Of a DNA stretch of 64,000 bases, positions 1 to 11,042 are shown piece by piece. The position numbers and the translations under genes were made by a program. The notes beneath the pieces were generated by a model. That model ran no database searches. It saw only the letters and a list, made by a program, of their open reading frames with translations, and was not told the DNA's origin. Every line of letters starts with the position of its first letter. Position 1 is the stretch's first letter. The DNA is from Mycothermus thermophilus (Eukaryota; Ascomycota; Sordariomycetes; Sordariales; Chaetomiaceae): NCBI GenBank assembly GCA_011316235.1, contig QQBE01000015.1, positions 620,001 through 684,000 on the forward strand, given 5' to 3'.

Positions 1-1376
1 AAAGAAGAAAAGGAAGACAAAAGAAAAAAACGAAAGAAAGAAAAGAGGGAAAAACTCCTGTGAGGAAACACAGAACACTCCATGCCTGGGTGAATGGACG
101 GCACAGAGCCGAGCCAGCCGCGACTGGCGACTGTCCGTCGACACAATACCTACTCACCTACTCCGTACCGCCAACTCCGTCCTCTTGATTGCTCTCGGAT
201 CAACTTTTCTGCGGTATCCAAATGACGGATAAGCCCGCCCTCTGGGAGTGAGATGTCGGATAGCTGCGTGTGTCGCTGAGGCCGATTGGCCCGAGACCTG
301 CGTCGCTGCTCGTCCGGGAAGGGGCCGCATTACGGAGTGGACGGAGTGGCTAACAGCGGGGAAAAGCCTGCCTGGGCAAGGCCCGGGTGGCACAGAGAAT
401 CTGTCGTCTCCATCTTGTGATCGCTTGCATGGGCGTCAAGCCGTGCGGAGCGGCCGTGGATGGATCCGTGGAGCTGTGGGCAAAGGGAAGGCAAAAAGTT
501 GGAACAGAGTGGGGAACCCGGACAGCCGACATGCAACCGGCAGCACGTTACAACCAGGGGGCAACAGCCGTCTACCGGGCTAGCCTCTTTGGGGATCCTG
601 GCTCGTTCCGCGCCCTCAAACAGCAGCGAAGTTAGGCTGGCCAATGGAACGGCACTAGGTGGATCCTCGCCCCGCTTAAAAGGCGAGCCAATCATATCTC
701 TCTCTCCGCATCGGGGCATCAAGGTCGCACCGGCAGCGCACCCACACCCCAAGTCCAGCTCTCCCGGCCCGTGGACCTTTTTGTCTGCCTCGCCCAGATC
801 TTGCAGGTCCTCCTCGGGCCCGGGCTCTGCGCGCCTCTGCCTCTTCTACTCCCTCTCCCTCTGCCTCACATCTTCGCCGCGCTCCCTCTCTTTCACTTCT
901 TCCCTCCTTCGCCTCACTTTCTTCCCTTACCATCCATCACCACCTTTTCTCTCATATGAATCCCTTCCATCCCGCTTGCCCCTACGTTACCACTCGCCCT
1001 CGAATCGCAACACGCGATTCCACTTACACGTCCATCCTTGGTCTCTCGCGCCAAGCCGTCGCCTTGTCGTCCAACGCGCCGCGACACCCTTAATCACCAC
1101 CACCATCCTCATCGCCCGACCTCTATTACCTCGAGTCGCGCCCTCTTGATTCCTCTAACCTTTGGCCAATTGTGTTTCTGCGATCCCCGGCCGCCCGATT
1201 CTTCATCATTAACCCATTGAACCTCTTACACTGCCTTTCCACCCTTCCATCCATCCACCCATCCACGAACCTCTCCTAGCACCCACTTACACGCACATAT
1301 TTCCCTCCTGACCCATTTGTCCATTCATCCTAACCTACCTCAACACAGTCATCCAGCATTCAAACAGGTCACCGCA
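1..1376. other. Intergenic region and 5' leader of the first gene
   Basis: No convincing gene. The first 55 bases are purine-rich (A and G runs). From about 760 to 1376 the plus strand is strongly pyrimidine-rich, as in long 5' leaders of filamentous fungi, and leads directly into the ATG at 1377. Open frames here (for example 460-1149) have leader-like composition, rich in Ser, Pro, Leu and Arg, and no domain that I recognise. Confidence 0.6.
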
Positions 1377-2312
1377 ATGCCGTCGTTTGATCGTTTCTTT
1401 GCCTCTTCGCCTATTTTGGCCATGCGGTCCCAGGCGGCTCATCAGGTCGCACCGGACATGCCCATCCTGCAGCACCAACCCATCTCCTTCAACCACTCAG
1501 CTTCATGGCGCACCCAGCTGGCCCGCACTTGCTCGGCGGCCGGCCGCAAGCGGTCCAGAGACGAGGCTGCTGTCAACCTCGATCCGCCTGAGAAGGTGTT
1601 CGAGGCGCCCGTCACCATCGTCGAGTCAGAGGACGAGTGGGTCTATGGCCCGGGCATGACTCTCATGAAGAAGTCGGCGCCCAGCTACGTCGCTGATGCC
1701 AGCAGCCAGTCCGGCACCTGGGTGGAGGAGCGACTCGCCAAGGAGGAGGCCCGCAAGGCTCAAGCCGCCCTCCTCGCCCAAGAACAATTGGCGCAATCAA
1801 GGCCCTCGCTCCGAAGCCACAAGTCTCAACGTCTCGACATGGCAGCCAGCAACGACAAGCACCCGAGCCGGCGTTCCAGCCCCACCCGCGAAACCAGCAA
1901 CCCTATGACCGCCTCGTCGGATTCCCTCGCGCAACCGGTCGTGGACGACTTCACGATGCATCTCGGCATTGGCTGGAGCCGCCTCCCCGAAGATAGTCAC
2001 CTCCAAGCCGCCGCCCGCGGCTGGGCCCGTTACATCGAGAACCACTATCCCGTCACCAACGCCAAGATTCTCCTCCAGAGCCGCGGCCTCCAGTCATACC
2101 TCGTCGAAGCCAACGAGGGCTACTTCCTCTTTGCCGAGAACCTCCGCCAGGGTCGGCTGGTTAGCACGACTGCTGAAGGCGCGCTCAGCAACCTCAAGAT
2201 CTCTCCGCCCGTCTTCGAGGGTCTCACCACCATGGAGGCCTCGGAGCACCCATGTCCTTCGGCGCCCGCGGCTGTCTCTCCTACCACGTCAATCGAAATC
2301 GACATGAACTGA
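1377..2312 (+). CDS. Conserved fungal hypothetical protein, 311 aa
   Basis: Single-exon gene of 311 residues. The open frame extends 20 codons upstream only through a TTG, so I take the first in-frame ATG at 1377, which follows a CACCGCA context. The N-terminal third is basic and Ser/Pro-rich. A short charged helix rich in Glu, Ala and Lys lies near residues 118-145. The most structured part is the C-terminal third (about residues 190-270), with hydrophobic and aromatic spacing beginning near HLGIGWSRLPEDS and including a WARYIENHYP segment. No signal peptide, membrane span or catalytic motif is visible. I do not recognise the family beyond a resemblance to uncharacterised ascomycete proteins. 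The GC-rich codon use and long pyrimidine leader support a real, expressed gene. Function unknown. Confidence 0.75.
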   Translation: MPSFDRFFASSPILAMRSQAAHQVAPDMPILQHQPISFNHSASWRTQLARTCSAAGRKRSRDEAAVNLDPPEKVFEAPVTIVESEDEWVYGPGMTLMKKSAPSYVADASSQSGTWVEERLAKEEARKAQAALLAQEQLAQSRPSLRSHKSQRLDMAASNDKHPSRRSSPTRETSNPMTASSDSLAQPVVDDFTMHLGIGWSRLPEDSHLQAAARGWARYIENHYPVTNAKILLQSRGLQSYLVEANEGYFLFAENLRQGRLVSTTAEGALSNLKISPPVFEGLTTMEASEHPCPSAPAAVSPTTSIEIDMN

Positions 2313-4179
2313 AGGGTCTGGGGAAGGTGGTGTTTTGGCGTTGCAGGGTATGGTTTGTTTTGGTGCGACTTTTTGAGACACCGGCGACTGCAGGCGAGAA
2401 TGGGTGGACTGGTGAGGTGATGAGACAATGACGTCGCCAAAACAGTGTTTGCATTTTCCTGCTTTTTTCGGGTTCGGGGTCATCGGGGGTTACGGGGTAA
2501 AAGGTAACTTGGCTTTTTCGGGATTTCGGGGTGCTCCATCAAACTTTGCATTTACCTAAACGTGTACAATAGTCGAAGCCATCAACGTTGAATTTTCGCC
2601 ATCCATGAAGCTTTGGTCTGAAATTTGTGTCTCGTGTTTTGTAGCCTTGGGTTTTTATCACTGAAATTATCGTCCTCGGCTCCATCTGAACCACCTCAGT
2701 CTCCTGATTCGGGATGATGCGATCGTGGAAAATGCTTGGGAATGAGGGTGCATTACATTGAAATGAGTTAATAGTCTATTTACATGAACATAAAACTCAT
2801 TCCCATAAGATTTCACGAAGCAGAATCATGCTCAGTGTGGTAGAGACGCAGCCGGAAGTGAGTAATTAAAAATCCCACATCGAAAGTGTCCCGGGCCCCT
2901 GTGCTCTTTGTTTCTTTGATCCGCACCAAACGTGCGCTCTTTAAGCTCTAAGTCCATATCATCCTACCAAGATTCTAGAAAGTCGAGAAACTGAAAATTC
3001 CGAGTTCGATACCTTGTTTGCTCGCATCATAGGCCTCCGATCTCCTGTGTTTGGTTGTCCCTTGACCTCGTCCTGGCTAGCGCCCTCGACGAGATGAGGG
3101 GAGAGCCAATCGAACAGAGTCGCAGCGACGAATCCGGCACTCAGTCTCACGCACCACAAAGCCGTGTTGAGCCTATGGATGAACGCGATAACGTGCAACG
3201 CAGGCCGCGGGGCGACCACCTCGTCTTCATCCTGGTACTGCGCTCGGCTCGGGATCGATAGATACTCAGCAGTCGGTCATGCAGGTCTTGTCTTCTTGGA
3301 TGCATCCATCCTGTCGGTTTCCTGTGTTTACGACCTTTCCGCGTCTCTTGGTTGACACGCCGTCCGTTTATTTTTCTGTGCTACTAAGCCCTCGTCGCCG
3401 AAGACACTGCTCTACTCACTCCATTGCGTCCAAGTTTTGTACCCCCCTCCTGAGAATTCCCAATTCCCATTTTTTCCCATTTTCACTCCTTTTTGGACGT
3501 CTCTCTCCTCCTTGTCGCTCTTCTCCCACGCCATTCGGCGACCCTTGCGTAGGACGGAGAATCACCTGCTCCAGTCCGCTGCGACGAAGGGTTGGGGCAC
3601 CCTTCGCCAATCGTTGTCAGCAGGCCAGGGGAGTGGGAGGGACAAACGTTCATGTGCAGCCGAGCGTTGCCCACCGAGTGGCGAACCGACCTGACCCAGG
3701 CGCAAACCTCGCCAGCTCGCCGTTTACACCCGCACAACAGCCTCGCCGCATGAGGGACAGCCTCGAGCTTTAGCTCCTATCACGAGGTGGAGACGGACGC
3801 ATTTTTCCAACGTTTGTTCTAAGTTTTTTCGTATTTTTTCCCCCTGGGATTTATTTACCTGTTTTCCACCATTTTTGGCTTGTTTTCAGCGAGGTTTGAC
3901 AGGGCTGGGCCGTTGAAGTGGTGACCCCTCCTTGTGCGACAAACAATCCATTCGAGTGTTTGCCAGCCCGCGCCAGCTGCCAGACCAAGTGACGACAGCG
4001 GGGCAGACCGCGAGGCAGCCAGACGAAACAACATCTTTCTGAAGGCGGTGGCCGCGGACGACAGACCCAAAAGCAGCGCAACGGTCATCGCCGGAGAACG
4101 CAGCCATCTGGCGCTGCGGCCGAGTCAGCCGCATCTTCACTTGTTTCGCATCACGGCGACGGGCTGACCTTCGCGGGCG
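2313..4179. other. Intergenic region and long leader of the BTB-like gene
   Basis: Nothing here looks like a gene. The first 650 bases or so are AT-richer and probably hold the 3' UTR of the upstream gene. From about 3330 the plus strand becomes pyrimidine-rich again and probably forms the promoter and long 5' leader of the gene at 4180. Several short open frames (for example 3279-3773) lack recognisable domains and have leader-like composition. Confidence 0.5.
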
Positions 4180-5949
4180 ATGCGCGGTCCGGCGTCGGTC
4201 GCCGGGTTCCCCTCGAGCGGCGGTGGCGGCCGGGGGACCTCCGGGTTACACAGCTCGTCGCGCGCCCGTCGCTACAACCGCTCTCACGCCGGCGGCTCGT
4301 CCTTCGTGCCCCAGAACGAATTTCCCATCTTCAGTCACACCGGCGACGTCGAGATCATCGTGCGCGTACCCTCAGGCCACGAGAACCGATACCTCCTTCA
4401 CCGACATATCCTCACCCGCTGCTCCGGCTTCTTCGAGGCCAGCACCAGCAATGAATGGTCACGAGCTCAACCAGCGACCGAGTCGTCCGCGTCGCCGGGG
4501 ACAACTCGCGCCATTGAAGGAGGCAACAGTTCGGCAACAACAGGCGGCGAGCTGGCGAGGATAGAAGATCGAGGGAGGACCAGCAGTGAGGAAGGCGGGA
4601 GGCCAGATCCCACGGCGCTGATGGCTCCCAAGAAGAGGTGGCGGTATGAACTGGACTACGGGTCAGGAGATAACGACATCCCGATGCTTGTGCAGAAGGA
4701 CGAGTTCAGCAGCAGCGGCAATAGTAATCCACCGCCCTCGTCCAACTCGCTCTTCGGCGGCCCACCACCCGCGTCGTCGAGCCGGCACCACAAGTCTAGC
4801 TCGTCACATTCGTTCTTCCGGTCTGTCGCAAACCTCACCCTCTCGGCAACGCACGGACCGTCCTTGCCAGAGCCGACGCCAGAAGAACAAGACCTGCTAC
4901 GAGATTATGACAACCTCTTCCGAATCATGTACAACTACCCACCAATTCTCGACGCAGTCAACATCGCCGATTCATACGTGCAGTGCAAGACATTGCTCAA
5001 CCTTGCCGACCAGTACGACGCTCTCGCCGTGGTCGGCCCGCGAGTCGACCACCACCTGCTGCAATTCCAGTCCCGCCTTTGGAAACAAATCGCAAAATAT
5101 CCCATCAGTTACCTCCGCCTCGGATACCTTGCGCGGTCCAAGGTCATCTTCCAGGAAGCGCTCATCCATGTCGTTGGCCAGTGGCCCGCCGGCGAGCGAT
5201 CCATCCGTGCTGCTCTGCCCGAATCAGTGGTTGATATCATCGAGGATAAGGTCGATGAGCTGGAAGAGACGGTTAGCCGCGTTGAGGCTCGCCTGTTCCG
5301 GCTCACCCTGACCACCCGCACCGGCGAACGCGTCACCCCAGCGAATAGCTACCTGGACTGGCTTGCCGTCAGCCTCTTCCGGCAATGGCTGGCCGAGAAC
5401 ACCTCTCCACCCATGCCACCACCATCGCCAGCCACCCCAGGTCGCCAAGGAGCAGGAAGCAATGGAAGCTCGCGCAACCCGCCAACATCCTCGCGCCCTA
5501 GGCAGGGCAGCACAAGCAGCGGCAGCGGTGCAAGCGCCGCGGGAGGAAGGTCGGGGCATCACCACGGAAACCATGGAAACGGCAATACCAACGGCAACAC
5601 CCAATCAACACCCGCTCCCATGCCGACGTTAGCCTCGATAGGGCGCACCTACCGGCTGCTAGGCGGTACCGCGCCGGGGGACAGGTCTGGCGCGCCAGCG
5701 ACGTACCTCGGCCACGACGAGTGCAAGAAGTTCCTGAAACTCACGCCGGAGCTGTACACGCGGGATAACCTCCGGAGGTTTGAGAAGCGGGTGGAGGAGC
5801 TGAAGGCCATGGCACGCGAGGTGGTCAGGCCGCTGATGGGGAGCGGGTTGGAGTTGGAGATGATTCATGGGAGCGGCGCGGCAGGGATTGGGTATTTGAC
5901 GTGTACCACGGTGAGGGAGAGGGATTTACCGTGGGTTTATGAGTCTTGA
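4180..5949 (+). CDS. BTB/POZ-like domain protein, 589 aa
   Basis: Intronless 589-residue protein. After a Gly/Ser/Arg-rich head, residues about 49-95 look like the start of a BTB/POZ fold: a FPIFSHTGDVEIIV strand, then LLHRHILTRCSGFFEAS, matching the usual pattern of an internalised Leu/His helix followed by SxFF. A low-complexity Ser/Gly/Pro insert separates this from a helical region (about 245-415) with YNYPPILDAVNIADSYVQC, which resembles the second half of fungal BTB proteins where the fold continues after an insert. A second Ser/Gly/Asn/His-rich linker (about 410-480) precedes a conserved-looking C-terminus. BTB domains mediate dimerisation and often Cul3 adaptor roles; the partner here is unknown. 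The start at 4180 is the first in-frame ATG after a stop-containing leader. Confidence 0.75.
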   Translation: MRGPASVAGFPSSGGGGRGTSGLHSSSRARRYNRSHAGGSSFVPQNEFPIFSHTGDVEIIVRVPSGHENRYLLHRHILTRCSGFFEASTSNEWSRAQPATESSASPGTTRAIEGGNSSATTGGELARIEDRGRTSSEEGGRPDPTALMAPKKRWRYELDYGSGDNDIPMLVQKDEFSSSGNSNPPPSSNSLFGGPPPASSSRHHKSSSSHSFFRSVANLTLSATHGPSLPEPTPEEQDLLRDYDNLFRIMYNYPPILDAVNIADSYVQCKTLLNLADQYDALAVVGPRVDHHLLQFQSRLWKQIAKYPISYLRLGYLARSKVIFQEALIHVVGQWPAGERSIRAALPESVVDIIEDKVDELEETVSRVEARLFRLTLTTRTGERVTPANSYLDWLAVSLFRQWLAENTSPPMPPPSPATPGRQGAGSNGSSRNPPTSSRPRQGSTSSGSGASAAGGRSGHHHGNHGNGNTNGNTQSTPAPMPTLASIGRTYRLLGGTAPGDRSGAPATYLGHDECKKFLKLTPELYTRDNLRRFEKRVEELKAMAREVVRPLMGSGLELEMIHGSGAAGIGYLTCTTVRERDLPWVYES

Positions 5950-7084
5950 CATTGCCTGATGATGGGACGAAGTTTGGGTTATGAGTGATGAAGGTGATGA
6001 AGTGCAGCAGGGTTCAATTTGCTTTACTTGTCTGTTGATGGGGTGAAGGGGCCTGGTTTCTCTCTATCTCGGAGTTGTGTCTTGTGGATTTGTTTCCCCT
6101 GCGATATATACCTGGTGATGACTGATGTTGATGATCGGATGGATGGGCATGGTCTCGAGGATACCCGTTGCTACATAGGTTTTGAAATATGTTGCTTTTT
6201 TTTTTTTTTTTTTTTTTTTTCCTTTTCTTTGTCCTGTACATGTGAATTTCTTCGTAGTCCGACATGCGTCTTTGGGCCGTGTCTGACTCAGAAGTAATGA
6301 ATGAACATGCTGTTGGTTCATCAGGAAGGGTTGTGCTACCACCACAACTCCAATCCATGACCATTGAGAGGTGGTTGACTCACAACGTCCGTCCTCAAGA
6401 AGTTGGAACAAGGACATGGGACAGCTTGAGCCTTTTAAGAGACCAATTGGAAATGAATCCTTCATCTGACTCAGTCTACGTTGGCAGATCCGAGTTGTAC
6501 ACTTAATCTTCTGTGATGCATTCTCCCGGTTATGGCAGGATCCTGTATTGTTTTGCCTTGTGCTGCGAGGTTCGCTCACCTCCGCCGAGCTTGGCATCCA
6601 GTGTTTTGCTGGGTCGTAACAGGCGCTAACAGCCAAGCGCAAGGCCGTAACGTCCTGGCGAGTGTCGGAAAATTCAAAACACGGCCGTACGCGAAATTCA
6701 CGTCACACTGGTTCGTTTCGTTACGAGTGACGTTTTGGCGGGACCCACCCGTAAAGGCGGTGAGAAGCCGACATGTTTTCGACCGGCAGATTGTCGTAAC
6801 TGTTACCGGAGCTGTTTCGGTCACAATACGCCGTCCGGAAATCTGCCCCGCAACCCCGCAACCCCTCCAACTCCAAACAGAGCTTGGATTGAGTCAGAGC
6901 ATTGACCGAAAAATATTTGTGCCAGGCTGTGACAGACTCCGGTTCTGACTTATAAGTCCAGCCCAACCTCGCGCCGACTACTCCTGCTCTTCTTGGTGGA
7001 TCCAGAGTTTCCTGGTGTTCTCGATACACCCAAGATCTTTCAGACAACTTCGTTCGATCTTTGACTCACGAGCCTCGAGACACC
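5950..7084. other. Intergenic region with promoter of the IleRS gene
   Basis: No gene seen. It contains a run of 25 T (6196-6220) and five copies of the 7-bp motif TGACTCA/TGAGTCA (listed separately). The last 100 bases probably include the 5' UTR of the isoleucyl-tRNA synthetase gene. Confidence 0.6.
6284..7068 (+). promoter_or_regulatory. Five CPC1/Gcn4-type TGASTCA sites upstream of IleRS
   Basis: TGACTCA occurs at 6284-6290, 6376-6382, 6467-6473 and 7062-7068, and its complement TGAGTCA at 6890-6896. The first three are spaced 92 and 91 bp apart. TGASTCA is the established binding site of bZIP regulators of general or cross-pathway amino-acid control (Gcn4, CPC1, CpcA), and aminoacyl-tRNA synthetase genes are known members of that regulon. 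The most distal site lies about 800 bp from the ATG; the most proximal, 17 bp upstream, may lie in the transcribed leader. Binding is inferred, not shown. Confidence 0.65.
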
Positions 7085-10000
7085 ATGTCGATCGACTTCC
7101 CCAGGGAGGAGGAGAACGTCATCCAGCGATGGCGCGAGATCAATGCCTTTGAGCGCCAGGTAAATCCCGTTGCGGAACCCAAATTTCACAGACCGCATTC
7201 TCATGCTCATGTTACTCTACAGGTCGAGCTCTCTCGCGGGAGGCCCAACTACACATTCTACGATGGCCCGCCCTTCGCGACCGGCCTTCCTCACTACGGC
7301 CATCTCCTGGCCTCGACCATCAAGGACATTATCCCGAGGTACTGGTCCATGAAGGGCTACCATGTCGAGCGTCGCTTCGGTTGGGACACCCACGGTCTGC
7401 CCATCGAGCATGAGATCGACAAGAAGCTCGGCATCTCTGGCAAGGCCGCGGTCATGAAGCTGGGCCTGGAGCAGTACAATGCCGAGTGCCGCGCCATCGT
7501 CATGCGGTACCGCGAGGAGTGGAGGCACACGGTCGAGCGTCTTGGTCGGTGGATCGACTTCGACAACGACTACAAGGTGAGCGGGTCCTTGGAGATGGTT
7601 GGTAGGATCAGATCGTAGGAGGATATGCTAACGATGGCAGACCATGGACCCAACCTTCATGGAGTCGGAATGGTGGGTGTTCAAGCAGCTCTACGACAAG
7701 GGCCAGGTGTACCGCGGGTACCGCGTCATGCCCTACTCAACAGCGCTCACAACCGCGTTGAGCAACTTCGAGGCGAACCAGAACTACCAGAACGTGACGG
7801 ACCCTGCCATTGTTGTCGCTTTCCCGCTCAATGACGACCCCAAGACCAGCCTTCTTGCTTGGACGACAACACCGTGGACCCTGCCCTCCCATCTTGGCCT
7901 CGCTGTGCATCCCGACTACGACTACATCAAGATCAAGGATGAGAAGTCCGGCAAGAACTACATCCTCATGGAGAAGTTGCTTGGGACATTATATAAGGAT
8001 CCGAAGAAAGCCAGATACGAAGTGCTCGAGATGTACAAGGGCAAGGACATGGTCGGGTGGACGTACCAACCGCCGTTCAACTACTACTACGAGGAGTACA
8101 AGGATGTCGCCTTCAAGGTCCTCAGCGCCACCTACGTCGAGGCTGACAGCGGTACGGGTATAGTCCACCAGGCCCCGGCGTTTGGTGACGACGACTACAA
8201 CGTCGCCGTCGCCAACGGCATTGTGACGGAGAAGCGGCCCCCTCCGGACCCGGTTGACGAGTCCGGTTTCTTCACCCAGAAGGTGTCCGACTTCGCTGGC
8301 ATGCATGTCAAAGAGGCCGACAAGCACATCATCAAATACCTGAAGAACGCCGGGAGGTTGGTTGTCGAGTCGCAGATCAATCACCCGTACCCCATGTGCT
8401 ACCGGTCCGACACCCCGCTCATCTACAAGGCCGTTCCCTCATGGTTCGTGCGCATCCCGGAGATCATCCCCAAGATGCTTGAGAATATCCAGGATTCGCA
8501 CTGGGTCCCCTCGTTCGTCAAGGAGAAGCGTTTCGCCAGCTGGATCGCCAACGCTCGCGACTGGAACGTGTCGCGCAACAGGTACTGGGGTACCCCCATC
8601 CCGCTCTGGATCAGCGACGATGGGGAGGAGATTGTCTGCGTGGGCAGCATCGCCGAGCTGAAGGAGTTGAGCGGCTACGATGGCGAGATCACCGACCTCC
8701 ACCGCGACAAGATCGACCACATCACCATCCCTAGCCGGCAGGGCAAGGGTGTGCTGAGGCGCGTCGAGGAGGTGTTTGACTGCTGGTTCGAGTCGGGTAG
8801 CATGCCGTATGCCAGCAAGCACTACCCCTTCGAAAACCAAGAGGAGTTCGAGAAGTCTTTCCCCGGCGACTTCATTGCCGAGGGTCTTGACCAAACCCGT
8901 GGCTGGTTCTACACGCTGCTCGTGCTCGGCACACACCTTTTCGGTGTCTCGCCGTTCAAGAATTGCGTCGTCAACGGTATCGTGCTCGCCGAGGACGGCA
9001 AGAAGATGTCGAAGCGCCTGAAGAACTACCCCGACCCGAACGAGATCATGTCCAAGTACGGGTCGGACGCTCTTCGGCTTTACCTCATCAACTCGCCTGT
9101 GGTCCGTGCCGAGCCTCTTCGGTTCTCTGAGGCGGGCGTCAAGGATGTTGTCGCCAAGGTTTTGCTCCCGCTTTGGAACAGCTACAAGTTCTTCGAGGGT
9201 CAGGTCGCTCTGCTGAAGAAGGTGGAGGACGTCAACTACATGTGGGATCCCCACATGGAGGAGTTCAATACCAACGTGATGGACAAGTGGATCCTGGCCA
9301 GCTGCCAGAGCTTGCTTAAATTTGTCAACGAGGAGATGGCTGGTGAGTACCGAATCCAACCCCAACAGTTTCAAGGGATTTGTTCGATGCTGACCATTTA
9401 TGATTAGCGTACCGGTTGTACACTGTGGTGCCCAGGCTCCTGGAGCTGATCGACAACACGACAAACTGGTACATTCGTTTCAACCGCAAGCGCCTCAAGG
9501 GCGAGAACGGCCTCGATGACACCCTCCACGCCCTCAACACCCTCTTCGAGGTCCTCTACACCCTGTGCCGTGGTCTCGCTCCATTTACCCCTTTCCTCAC
9601 CGACACCATCTACAAGCTCCTTCTTCGCCACATTCCCGAGAACCTCCGGGCTGAAGACCCCCGTAGCGTTCACTTCCTGGCGTACCCCGAGGTGCGCGAG
9701 GAGCTCTTCAACAACCTGATCGAGCGCCGCGTCCAGCGTATGCAGAGGGTCATTGAGCTTGCCCGCTACTCCCGTGAGAGGCGCGGCATTGGCCTGAAGC
9801 AGCCGCTGAAGACCCTGGTCGTCATCCACCACGACCCAGAGTACCTTGAGGACGTGCGGTCGCTGCAGGGCTACATCACCGAGGAGCTCAACATCCGCGA
9901 CCTCGTGTTGACGTCGGATGAGGCCAGCTATGGCGTGCAGTACAGCGTGACGGCCGACTGGCCTGTGCTGGGCAAGAAGCTCAAGAAAGACATGGCTCGT

Positions 10001-10516
10001 GTCAAGAAGGCGCTGCCCAATGTGACCAGCGAGGAGGCTCACAACTACGCTGTCACTGGCAAGCTCGTTGTCGACGGCATCACGCTCGAGAAGGGCGACC
10101 TCGTGGTTCGCCGTGGTCTCAAGGACGATGACTCGTCCAAGAACCTCGAGACAAACACCGACAAGGATGTGCTCATCATCCTCGACGTCGAGATCTACCC
10201 CGGCTTGGCCGAGGAAGGTCTCGCGCGCGAGATCATCAACCGCGTGCAGCGGTTGCGCAAGAAGGCTGGCCTGCAGCCGACCGACGATGTGCGGATGGAG
10301 TACAAGGTGCTTTCGGACCCCGAGGATACGGGCATCGAGAAGGTGTTCGAGACGCAACAGGCCATGATTACACGCGCGCTGCGCAGGCCAATGGACAAGC
10401 ACGAGGTGACGCACGTGGATGGACAGATTCCGGAGCAGGCGGAGGAGGGTGTCATCGCGGAGGAGGAGCAAGAGGTTCACAAGGCTACGTTCCTCTTGCG
10501 GTTGTTGCGGTTGTAA
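7085..10516 (+). CDS. ILS1: Isoleucyl-tRNA synthetase, cytosolic
   Basis: Class I aminoacyl-tRNA synthetase that charges tRNA-Ile in the cytosol. Four exons: 7085-7159, 7223-7576, 7641-9342, 9408-10516, giving 1079 residues, close to yeast Ils1 (about 1070). The introns are 63, 64 and 65 bp with GT-AG ends; the second has a TGCTAAC branch point. The first intron is a multiple of three without a stop, so the open frame runs through it. The HIGH-type signature reads HYGH at residues 49-52, and the KMSKS loop reads KMSKR at 598-602. The large insert between them fits the CP1 editing domain, and a WFESGSMPYAS segment precedes the second signature. The C-terminal half carries the anticodon-binding helices. 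There is no mitochondrial presequence, so this is the cytosolic enzyme. Five TGASTCA boxes upstream suggest control by amino-acid starvation. Confidence 0.96.
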
Positions 10517-10675
10517 GGGTTGGTTGATGGAGGCTGAGGTGGGGAAGATGAGCACATGGGCATAACTTTGTTGGGATGCAATGGTTGTGTGAACATGTAG
10601 AGAGACACAGCAGAAAACAGAATAGAGCTGAAGTGTGAGATCATGTCTTGTTTGAATTGGGAACCCGAGAGAATG

Positions 10676-11042
10676 TTATTTTCCTTTTGCTGCCGCCTGA
10701 TTCAGAGAAGGTGAGAAATGCTGTGGATGGAAGATGACTCGGCCGAGTCAGAAAGGATGACGGCATACCAAATAACAGTCCTTAAGCTTCATGAACTCTT
10801 TGACACACTTGTCCTTGTGGACGAAGTTGTAGTCGGCGACAATGCAGCGCCCATACTCGGCGGCCTGGTGGAGGGGTGGGACAAGAGAGGGGCATGTTAG
10901 CAGTTGATGGAGATCCGGGACGGCCCGCGGCCGCGGGGTTCGAAGAGGAAGAGGGCAAGCCATTGAAGGGCGAGCGCACCGGAGCAGAGCACTTGGAGAC
11001 CGCCTGCGCGAAGCGCTGGATGGGACGAGTTGTTTGAGGCAT
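10676..11042 (-). CDS. Twin-CX9C small mitochondrial protein, NDUFAF8-like, 59 aa
   Basis: A three-exon gene I reconstructed from splice signals: 11042-10980, 10864-10769, 10696-10676. Introns are 115 bp (GTGCGC to CACCAG, with CTAAC branch point) and 72 bp (GTATGC to ATCAG, with CTGAC). The spliced protein is only 59 residues and has two perfect CX9C motifs, C18-C28 and C41-C51; the first exists only after the first intron is removed. This is the hallmark of intermembrane-space proteins oxidised by Mia40. The order of motifs, the AEYGRC box, a KEFMKLKDC box and a C-terminal Ala-Ala-Ala-Lys tail resemble human NDUFAF8 (C17orf89), a complex I assembly factor that partners NDUFAF5. That assignment is by remembered similarity and is not proven; another small CHCH protein is possible. 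Without splicing the third exon, the frame would end in CRHPF instead. Confidence 0.8.
10735..10750. repeat. 16-bp perfect palindrome in an intron
   Basis: TGACTCGGCCGAGTCA reads the same on both strands. It lies in the second intron of the small twin-CX9C gene, close to the inferred branch point. It could be a dyad protein-binding site or chance. Confidence 0.5.

Noticed and set aside
460..1149. 229-codon plus-strand frame at the start of the window
   Set aside because: Composition follows the pyrimidine-rich leader (Ser, Pro, Leu, Arg), and no domain is recognisable.
3279..3773. 164-codon frame upstream of the BTB-like gene
   Set aside because: Same leader-type composition, no recognisable motif; probably transcribed leader or promoter.
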